DNA of 64,000 bases from Rugamonas violacea (GTDB taxonomy: Bacteria > Pseudomonadota > Gammaproteobacteria > Burkholderiales > Burkholderiaceae_D): assembly GCF_016461825.1 (NCBI RefSeq), contig NZ_JAEMNU010000113.1, forward strand, positions 164,071 through 228,070, read 5' to 3'. Positions 57,748-64,000 of this stretch are shown one piece after another; position 1 is the first letter of the stretch, and the number at the start of each line of letters is the position of its first letter. The notes beneath the pieces are model-generated. The model saw only the letters and a list, made by a program, of their open reading frames with translations, ran no database searches and was not told the DNA's origin. The position numbers and the translations under genes were made by a program.

Positions 57748-60495
57748 ATGAACCTTCCTCACTTGCTGCAATGCGCACGACGAGCCGGCTGGCGGCCCCG
57801 CACAGATGGCGCCAATTTTGCTGTCATCGCCGATATGGCCCTGCGCCGCCGGCTAGAACAGGCCGGCGCGCAGATCGAAGACATCCTGGCCTGCCCCGCG
57901 GCGGCGCACCGCGCGCCGCCCGCGACGCCGGCCGCAGACGCCGCGACGCCAGTCCACCCCACCCTGCCGTTCGACCATCCGCCCGGCGCGCCGGCCGCGC
58001 CGGCCCATCATGGCTTCACCATCGGCGCCGATCTGAGCGCCGCCTTGCGCGGACTCGGCGCTGGCGACGCACTGCCGCTGCTGGCGGCCTGCCGGCTGTT
58101 GCTGTCCCATTACGACAGCGCCCGCACCATCGTGCTGGCCATGCCGGTGTATGGCGCGGCAGACGCCGACTGGCCCCATGGCGCGCGCGCGCCGGTGGCG
58201 CTGGCCTGGCGCAGCGCCACGCTGGAGCGCAGCGACGACTGCCACGCGCTGCTGCGGCGGCCATTGGGCGCCGTCGCGGCCGATGGCGCGGCCAATGGGG
58301 CGGCCAATGGGGCGGCCAATGGGGTCGCCGCCATGCTGCTGGACCTGCCAGGTTTGCTACCCGATGTCGCTGGCGCGGACGCCGCACCGCCCTCGCCCGC
58401 CACCTCGCCCGACACCGCCTCCGGCGCCCAACTGGCGCTGCGCATGGTGCCCGGCGCCAGCTGCCTGTACGCCTGCTTCGAATATGACAGCGCCCGCTTC
58501 AGCGCCGACACCGTGGCGCGCCTAGCCACGCAGCTGCAAGTACTGCTGGCCGCGCTGTGCCAAACGCCTGGCCGCAATGTGCACGAACACTGGCTGCTGG
58601 ATGCGCAACAGCAGTGCCAGCTGGCCGCCTGGAACGCGACGGCGGCCGTCATGCCGGTGGCCGATGTCCATGCCGCGTTCGCCCGGCAAGCGCGCCGCAC
58701 GCCGCACGCCGCCGCGCTTCGCTGGGCCGGAACGAGCATCAGTTACGCCGAACTGGAACAGCGTGCCAGCCTGCTGGCGCAGCGGCTGCGCCAAGCCGGC
58801 GTGGCGGCCGAATCGATCGTCGGCGTGTGCCTCGAACGCGGACCGTGGCTGCCGATCGCCCTGCTTGCCATCCTCGCGGTGGGCGGCGTGTATTTCCCGC
58901 TCGACCCGTCCTACCCGCCGCAGCGCCTGCGCCTGATGCTGGACGATGCCGCCCCAGTCCTGGTGCTGAGTGAGAGTGGCGTCCTGGCGCGGCAGGGCGC
59001 CACCAGCGCCGGCTGGCGCGATCTGGAACAAGCCTGGCCCCTGCCGGCGCTCGCGCTCACTCCCGAGCCGCAGAAAACCGCCGCGCTCACGGCGCCGGAC
59101 CGGCTGGCCTACCTGGTCTACACCTCGGGCTCGACCGGCCGGCCCAAGGGCGTGGCCGGCACGATGAAGGCGCTGGCAAACCGGCTGGACTGGATGCACG
59201 GGCGCTTTCCATGCCAGGTCGGCGAGCGCTGCGCGCAAAAAACCTCGATCGGCTTTATCGATTCGCTCACCGAAGTGCTGACACCCTTGCTGGCCGGCGG
59301 CACGCTGTCCATCCTGGCGGCGCACCAGACCCAAGACACCGACGCGCTGTGGGAGGCGCTGCAAACAGAACGCATCGAACGGCTGGTGCTGGTGCCGTCG
59401 CTGCTGCGCGCAATGCTCGACAGCGCTCCGGCGCCGCTGAGCCACAGCCTGAAGCTAATCGTCAGCAGCGGCGAGGCGCTGCCGCCGCCGCTGGCGCAGC
59501 AGGCGCTGCGGCGCCTGCCCGGCGTCACCCTGCTGAATTTGTACGGTTCGTCCGAAGTGGCCGGCGACGTCAGTTTCCATCCCTGCCAGCCGGGCGCGGC
59601 CAGCGTGCCACTGGGCCGCCCCGTCGCCAACACGGCGCTGTACCTGCTCGACGAGCAATTGCGCCCAGTGCCACCCGGCGCCCAAGGCGAGCTGTACGTG
59701 GCCGGCGCACATCTGGCGCGCGGCTACCTGAACCGCCCCGGACTGACCGCCGAGCGCTTCATCGCCGCCCCCTTCCACTTGCCGTTCGCCGGCGCCGGCG
59801 CACGCCTGTACCGCACCGGCGATCTGGCGCGCCAGCACGCCGACGGCAGCATCGAGTTCTGCGGCCGCCAGGACAGCCAGGTCAAGGTCAACGGCGTGCG
59901 CATCGAACTGGGCGAGATCGAGAGCGCCCTGTCCGCCCTGCCGGGCGTGCGCCAGGCGCTGGTGCTTGCCCATGCCGATGCGCGCCACGGCGTCCAGCTG
60001 ACCGCCTATGCCGCCATGGCCGGCGACGGTGATGGCGGCGATGACGGCGGTGGCGGTGGCGGTGGCGACGGCAACGGCGGTGGCGCCGCGCGGCTGCGCG
60101 CGCAGTTGGCTGAGCGCCTGCCGGGCCATATGCTGCCGGCCCACTTCATCATCCTGCAACGCCTGCCGTTGCTAGCGAATGGAAAAATCGACCGCTTGGC
60201 GCTGCCCGCGCCATCCGCCGACGGCGTGCCCTACGCGGCGCCGCGCAACGACGACGAAGCATGGCTGGCCGGCTTGTGGGCGCAAACCTTGGGCCGCGAC
60301 CGGATCGGCGTCGACGACGATTTTTTCGCCTTGGGCGGACACTCACTGCTGGCCATGCAAATGCTGGGTAAGATCCGCCAGCGCGGCCGCACTGCCACCC
60401 TGCACACACTATTCGAAGCGCCCACCGTGGCGCGCCTGGCGGCCGCCCTCAACACGAGCGCCAGCGCGCCGCACACCTTGCTGCAATGGGACTGA
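57748..60495 (+). CDS. Small NRPS: degenerate C-A-T, unusual A domain
   Basis: This is a 915 aa protein. Residues about 85-300 resemble the C-terminal half of a condensation domain but lack the HHxxxDG motif, so it is probably not a working C domain. The A domain (about 310-830) has YTSGSTGRPKG, YRTGDLAR and NGKIDR. Its pocket starts FIDSLTEVL, so the Asp that normally holds the alpha-amino group is shifted one place; I read IDTVVSLGDK, similar to the beta-alanine code. T has Ser866. The A8-A9 hinge carries a Gly/Asp-rich run, and an NGAA-type repeat lies in the C remnant. The Met at 57748 with AGGA upstream is chosen over an upstream in-frame start. No thioesterase is present. It probably loads a beta-amino acid for another protein. 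Confidence 0.9.
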   Translation: MNLPHLLQCARRAGWRPRTDGANFAVIADMALRRRLEQAGAQIEDILACPAAAHRAPPATPAADAATPVHPTLPFDHPPGAPAAPAHHGFTIGADLSAALRGLGAGDALPLLAACRLLLSHYDSARTIVLAMPVYGAADADWPHGARAPVALAWRSATLERSDDCHALLRRPLGAVAADGAANGAANGAANGVAAMLLDLPGLLPDVAGADAAPPSPATSPDTASGAQLALRMVPGASCLYACFEYDSARFSADTVARLATQLQVLLAALCQTPGRNVHEHWLLDAQQQCQLAAWNATAAVMPVADVHAAFARQARRTPHAAALRWAGTSISYAELEQRASLLAQRLRQAGVAAESIVGVCLERGPWLPIALLAILAVGGVYFPLDPSYPPQRLRLMLDDAAPVLVLSESGVLARQGATSAGWRDLEQAWPLPALALTPEPQKTAALTAPDRLAYLVYTSGSTGRPKGVAGTMKALANRLDWMHGRFPCQVGERCAQKTSIGFIDSLTEVLTPLLAGGTLSILAAHQTQDTDALWEALQTERIERLVLVPSLLRAMLDSAPAPLSHSLKLIVSSGEALPPPLAQQALRRLPGVTLLNLYGSSEVAGDVSFHPCQPGAASVPLGRPVANTALYLLDEQLRPVPPGAQGELYVAGAHLARGYLNRPGLTAERFIAAPFHLPFAGAGARLYRTGDLARQHADGSIEFCGRQDSQVKVNGVRIELGEIESALSALPGVRQALVLAHADARHGVQLTAYAAMAGDGDGGDDGGGGGGGDGNGGGAARLRAQLAERLPGHMLPAHFIILQRLPLLANGKIDRLALPAPSADGVPYAAPRNDDEAWLAGLWAQTLGRDRIGVDDDFFALGGHSLLAMQMLGKIRQRGRTATLHTLFEAPTVARLAAALNTSASAPHTLLQWD
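58282..58326. repeat. 12-bp tandem repeat in small NRPS
   Basis: Three to four copies of GCGGCCAATGGG encode Ala-Ala-Asn-Gly units in the degenerate C region of the small NRPS. Confidence 0.9.
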
Positions 60496-60500
60496 ACACC

Positions 60501-62102
60501 ATGCCTGCCAACGATTTCGCCGACAATCCCATCGTCTACTGCCTCATCACGGACCGCTTCCACAACAGCCGTCCGGGCCGGCCGCCCAGTTACGGCCGCC
60601 TGGGCGACCCTGCCGCCTTCGGCACTTTCCACGGCGGTGATTTCGCCGGCGTGCGAGCGCGCCTGGAGGAAGGCTGGTTTTGCCGCCTGGGTGTCAACGC
60701 GCTGTGGATCAGCGCACCGTATGAACAGATCCACGGCTGGGTGCCGGGCACCAACGATGAATTCCGCCACGAGGCCTATCACGGCTACTGGCCGCTCGAT
60801 TTTACGGTGCCCGACGCCAGCTTCGGCACCGAGCAGGAGTTCCAGGCCATGGTAGACGCAGCCCACGCGCGCGGCATCAAGGTGATTCTGGACGTGGTAT
60901 TGAGCCATGCCGGCTACCCCGACCTCAACACCTTCCAGCAATTCCTGCCAGGCGCGGTGCGCGCCGGCTGGGAACAGGCCGGGCCGGCCGAATTTGACGA
61001 CTACCTCGACACCGCCAGCCCCGCGCTGGCCGACTGGTGGAGTCCCGACTGGGTCTGCGCCAAGCTACCCGGCTACGATCCGGGCGGCGACGATGATTTG
61101 ACCCGGCTGCTGTACGACCTGCCCAAATTCCGCACCACCGAAACCCGGCCGCTACCGCTGCCGCGCTTCCTCAAACACAAGGCCGGCACGCGCGCCGTCG
61201 AACAGCCGGGCCAGACGGTGCGCGGTTATCTGGTCGGCTGGCTGGCCGATTGGGTGCGCCGCTATGGCGTGGACGGCTTCCGCTGCGACTCGGCCAAGCA
61301 TGTCGAACTGCCGGCCTGGCAAGCGCTGAAACAAGCGGCGACGCAGGCGCTGTCCGCCTGGCAAACCGATCACGGCGTCGCGCCGGTGCCGTTTTGGATG
61401 ACCGGCGAAGTGTATGGACACGGCATCGAGCGAAGCGCCTACTATGAACACGGTTTCGACAACCTGATCAATTTCGACTTCCAGCATGAGGCGCGGGCGC
61501 TGCTGGAGCAAAGCGACACGCTGGCCGGCGACAGCCTGGCGCTGTTCCGCCTCGAACGGCTGTACGCGGCCTATGCCGAGCAGTTGGCGTCGGCGCGCCA
61601 CAATGTGCTGTCCTACCTGTCCTCCCACGATACCGAGTTGTTCTCGCGCGATCGACTGATTGATGGCGGCACCGTGCTATTGCTGGCGCCGGGCGGCGTG
61701 CAGATTTATTACGGCGACGAGAGCGCCCGCCCAGCCGGCATGGCCAGCCCCAGCGATCCGGTGCAGGCGACGCGCTCGGACATGAACTGGGATACGCTGG
61801 ATAGCCAGGTGCTGCGCCATTGGCAATTGCTGGGCGCCTTCCGCGCCCGCCATGTGGCGCTGGCGGTTGGCCGGCACCGCCGCCTGTCCAGCACACCTTA
61901 TGCATTCCACCGCCACCATGCCAAGTCGGGCGACCAGGTGGTGGTGGCCATCGGCCAGCCCGGCGACGTCACGCTCGACGTGGCCGCCATCTTTGCCGAC
62001 GGCCAGGTGCTGCGCGACGCCTATACCGGCGAACGCGTGACCGTGCGCGCCGGCTGCGCCGCGCTGCGCATGGACCAAGTGCTGCTGCTGGAAGCCATCT
62101 GA
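60501..62102 (+). CDS. GH13 alpha-amylase-family enzyme
   Basis: This protein of about 533 aa is a GH13 (beta/alpha)8 enzyme. The catalytic residues are readable: nucleophile Asp263 in GFRCDSAKH, acid/base Glu303 in TGEVYG and transition-state Asp377 in SSHDTEL. The early GVNALWIS and VILDVVLSH motifs are also present. There is no signal peptide, so it is cytoplasmic, unlike secreted amylases. An ATG at 60486 overlaps the NRPS-D stop; the ATG at 60501, right after that stop, is used here. Either start means coupling to NRPS-D. The family cuts or transfers alpha-glucosyl units, so it could glycosylate or handle a sugar for the metabolite, or be a passenger gene. Its true substrate is unknown. 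Confidence 0.88.
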   Translation: MPANDFADNPIVYCLITDRFHNSRPGRPPSYGRLGDPAAFGTFHGGDFAGVRARLEEGWFCRLGVNALWISAPYEQIHGWVPGTNDEFRHEAYHGYWPLDFTVPDASFGTEQEFQAMVDAAHARGIKVILDVVLSHAGYPDLNTFQQFLPGAVRAGWEQAGPAEFDDYLDTASPALADWWSPDWVCAKLPGYDPGGDDDLTRLLYDLPKFRTTETRPLPLPRFLKHKAGTRAVEQPGQTVRGYLVGWLADWVRRYGVDGFRCDSAKHVELPAWQALKQAATQALSAWQTDHGVAPVPFWMTGEVYGHGIERSAYYEHGFDNLINFDFQHEARALLEQSDTLAGDSLALFRLERLYAAYAEQLASARHNVLSYLSSHDTELFSRDRLIDGGTVLLLAPGGVQIYYGDESARPAGMASPSDPVQATRSDMNWDTLDSQVLRHWQLLGAFRARHVALAVGRHRRLSSTPYAFHRHHAKSGDQVVVAIGQPGDVTLDVAAIFADGQVLRDAYTGERVTVRAGCAALRMDQVLLLEAI

Positions 62103-62125
62103 CGGCGCGGTGCCCGGCGCCGCAC

Positions 62126-63247
62126 TTATTCGAACTGGGCCAGCAACTCCCGCAACAGGGCCAGTTCGGCGGCGCGGATCGGTGCCAGCAAGGCCTGGCC
62201 GGCCGCCGGGCCGCTGCGCAGTTTGATATTCACCAGCGCTTTCCAGTCATCGGCCAAGGCGCGCGCCTGCAGTTGCAGCGCACGTTGCGGCACCTCATGC
62301 CCATGCACCTGCGCCGCCAGCGCCGCCGCGCAGACATACAAGATGGACTGGCTGTTCAGGTAGGCCAGCACCAGGCCGGCCGCCTCGTCGGCGCCTAGCT
62401 GGGCGGTCAGGCTGGCATGGATATGCAGCACGGCACTCAGCTTGGCGTCCATCAGCGCATCGATGGCCTCCAATGCCTGCAACAGGTGCGCGCGCAACGC
62501 CGCCGCCACTTCCGGCAGCGCCGCCGCTTGCCTTCCCGGTATGCGCGACATGACTTGCAAATCGCCCGACGGTCGCCCGCCGCCGCCGGGACCATGCAAA
62601 CGGTGGTAATACTGGACGCTCAGCGCGTGTTCGTAATAATTGCAGTGCACATCGCCCAGTAAATCGGTCAGCGCTTCGCTCTGCGCATGGGCCGGATCGA
62701 ACAGCAAGGCGGGGATCGGCGTCGCTTCCTGTGCGCCGTCGCGGCGCAGGCGGATATTTTTCCCGACGAAGCAATTGACTTTTTTTACGAACGGCAGCAA
62801 CTGGGTATTCCCGAACAGCACCAGGTTGCCGCTGGCTTCGTGGCAGCCTTTCACCACCAACAGGTCCAAGCCATGCAAGCCATTGATGGCGTGCGACACA
62901 AAGAAGTTCTTCATGGCCGGCACCAGCACGGGATGGCCTTGCCGCACATGGGATGCCATTTGCGCCAGCAAGTCTTCCTGCGCCGGCTGCGCGCTCAGGC
63001 GCAAGCCCAGCCAGCGCTCCAGCACCTGTTCTTCGAAAATATCCAGGTAGGCGATCGCCGAGGGCCGCAAATCCGGCCGCGCCAGCGGGTAGTGCAAGCC
63101 GGCGTAATACATCGCCATCAAAATGTCGAAATGCAGCGGGCCGAAGGCATTGCAAGCGTGCGCCCGGGCCAGCTGCTGGCAGTACAGGCCATCATGCGCA
63201 TAGGTCAGCCCGTTGACCAGGGGATGGATACTGTCGATTTCTATCAT
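62126..63247 (-). CDS. Protein of unknown function downstream of an NRPS
   Basis: This 373 aa soluble protein has no signal peptide or membrane helix. I do not recognise the family. A central stretch (HVRQGHPVLVPAMKNFFVSH) and the preceding region have the rhythm of the unknown protein at 56751, but no clear homology can be claimed. The C-terminal third is helical and Ala/Leu-rich. AAGGA precedes the ATG at 63247, and it lies 28 bp after the stop of the partial NRPS, so the two are co-transcribed. It converges with the GH13 gene across 23 bp. Confidence 0.7.
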   Translation of the reverse strand: MIEIDSIHPLVNGLTYAHDGLYCQQLARAHACNAFGPLHFDILMAMYYAGLHYPLARPDLRPSAIAYLDIFEEQVLERWLGLRLSAQPAQEDLLAQMASHVRQGHPVLVPAMKNFFVSHAINGLHGLDLLVVKGCHEASGNLVLFGNTQLLPFVKKVNCFVGKNIRLRRDGAQEATPIPALLFDPAHAQSEALTDLLGDVHCNYYEHALSVQYYHRLHGPGGGGRPSGDLQVMSRIPGRQAAALPEVAAALRAHLLQALEAIDALMDAKLSAVLHIHASLTAQLGADEAAGLVLAYLNSQSILYVCAAALAAQVHGHEVPQRALQLQARALADDWKALVNIKLRSGPAAGQALLAPIRAAELALLRELLAQFE

Positions 63248-63275
63248 GGGTTTTCCTTGTCAGCTGGCCCGGGGC

Positions 63276-64000
63276 TCAGCATTCGTCGTATTCGTCCAGT
63301 TGGTCGTCCGCCACGCGCGCCGCCGCCAACGCGCGCGCCAGCGCGGCCACCGTGGCATCCTCGAAGAACGCCCGCAGCGCCACTTTGACGCCGCAGCGCT
63401 GCCGCACGGCGGCCAGCAGCGCGGTCGCCAGCATCGAGTGCCCGCCCAATTCAAAGAAGTCGTCGAGGCGGCCGACCCGTGGCACATCCAGCACTTCACG
63501 CCACAGCTGGGCCAGCAGCTGTTCCAGTTCGCCCTGCGGCGCCGCGTATGGCAGCGCCGCCGTGGCCGCCGCTTCCGGCGGCGGCAGCGCCTTGCGGTCG
63601 ATCTTGCCGTTGGCGGTCAGCGGCAACGCCGCCAACGCCATGAAGGCGGCCGGTATCATGTAGTCGGGCAGCAGCGCGGCCAGCGCCGCGCGCAATGTCG
63701 GTGGCGGCGTCGCCGCGCCATCGGCCATCACCACATACGCCAGCAGACGCGCCTGCTCGCCGCTCTCGGCCACCACCAGCGCCTGGCGTACGCCGTCGCA
63801 GCCCAGCAAGCGCTGCTCGATTTCCCCCGGTTCGATGCGGAAGCCGCGCAGCTTGATCTGGTGGTCGTTGCGGCCGGCGTAGGCCAGGTCGCCATCGGCG
63901 CGCCAATAACCCAGGTCGCCGCTGCGGTAGAGCCGGCGCATGCCTTGGCCATCCGGGTCGGCCCACACGAAACGCTCGGCATCCAGTTCCGGCCGTTCGA
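63276..64000 (-). CDS. NRPS, 3' end only (A domain C-terminus and T domain)
   Basis: The reading frame is open to the right edge of the window, so only the last 240 or so residues are visible. They hold the end of an A domain (ERPELDAERF, YRSGDLGYW, IKLRGFRIEPGEIEQ, LPDYMIPAAF, NGKIDRKALP) and a T domain with FFELGGHSML, its Ser codon at 63434-63436. The protein ends VADDQLDEYDEC with no thioesterase domain. It starts a minus-strand unit with the unknown protein at 62126. Substrate specificity cannot be read because the pocket lies outside the window. Confidence 0.92.
   Translation of the reverse strand, partial: ERPELDAERFVWADPDGQGMRRLYRSGDLGYWRADGDLAYAGRNDHQIKLRGFRIEPGEIEQRLLGCDGVRQALVVAESGEQARLLAYVVMADGAATPPPTLRAALAALLPDYMIPAAFMALAALPLTANGKIDRKALPPPEAAATAALPYAAPQGELEQLLAQLWREVLDVPRVGRLDDFFELGGHSMLATALLAAVRQRCGVKVALRAFFEDATVAALARALAAARVADDQLDEYDEC

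Noticed and set aside
62104-62121. Terminator between the GH13 gene and the convergent unknown gene
   Set aside because: A 5-bp GC stem exists but is short and no T-run follows on either strand.

Overview
The window is GC-rich, densely coded and has short intergenic gaps. Codon style, domain families and gene content suggest a Gram-negative betaproteobacterium, probably Oxalobacteraceae (Massilia, Duganella or Janthinobacterium group). That placement is inference; no rRNA or marker gene is present to confirm it. No tRNA, rRNA, CRISPR array or insertion sequence was seen.

Layout. (1) 1-5.0 kb: a minus-strand unit of a secreted SGNH hydrolase, a single-pass membrane protein and an oversized apolipoprotein N-acyltransferase-like protein, followed by a 66-residue secreted peptide gene with its own terminator. 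(2) 5.2-7.5 kb: a LysR regulator divergent from an MFS efflux pump. (3) 7.5-48.9 kb: a minus-strand operon of about 41 kb. In transcription order it holds a SyrD/PvdE-type ABC exporter, a DsbA-like periplasmic thiol protein, a type II thioesterase, three giant assembly-line genes (6411, 3663 and 2255 aa) and a methyltransferase. (4) 49.2-51.4 kb: a TonB-dependent receptor divergent from that operon. (5) 51.4-56.6 kb: a minus-strand operon with ExbB, ExbD, a membrane-anchored protein of unknown function, a multi-pass M28 peptidase and an MbtH-like protein. (6) 56.7-64 kb: an unknown protein, a small NRPS (C remnant-A-T) and a GH13 amylase-family enzyme on the plus strand; on the minus strand a second unknown protein and the 3' end of another NRPS that leaves the window.

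Assembly line as read. Subunit A: FAAL-ACP-C-A1(with a luciferase-like monooxygenase inserted)-T-C-A2-T-C-A3-T-dual C/E-A4-T-C-A5-T. Subunit B: KS-AT-KR-ACP-C-A6-T-C-A7-T. Subunit C: C-A8-T-dual C/E-A9-T. Binding-pocket residues read by eye against GrsA suggest A1 and A9 glycine-like, A2 glutamate-like, A5 serine-like and A6 threonine-like. A4, A7 and A8 belong to the cysteine-activating family with two altered pocket residues; A3 is unassigned. The expected product is a lipopeptide of nine residues plus one ketoreduced malonate unit. No thioesterase domain ends subunit C, which instead carries a helical C-terminal tail, so another subunit may complete the chain.

The exporter, receptor, ExbB/ExbD and MbtH look like an export and re-uptake set, as in metallophore clusters, but no catechol, hydroxamate or ornithine-hydroxylase gene is visible, so the siderophore reading is open. 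The modules carry long near-identical DNA blocks that point to recent recombination between adenylation and condensation domains.
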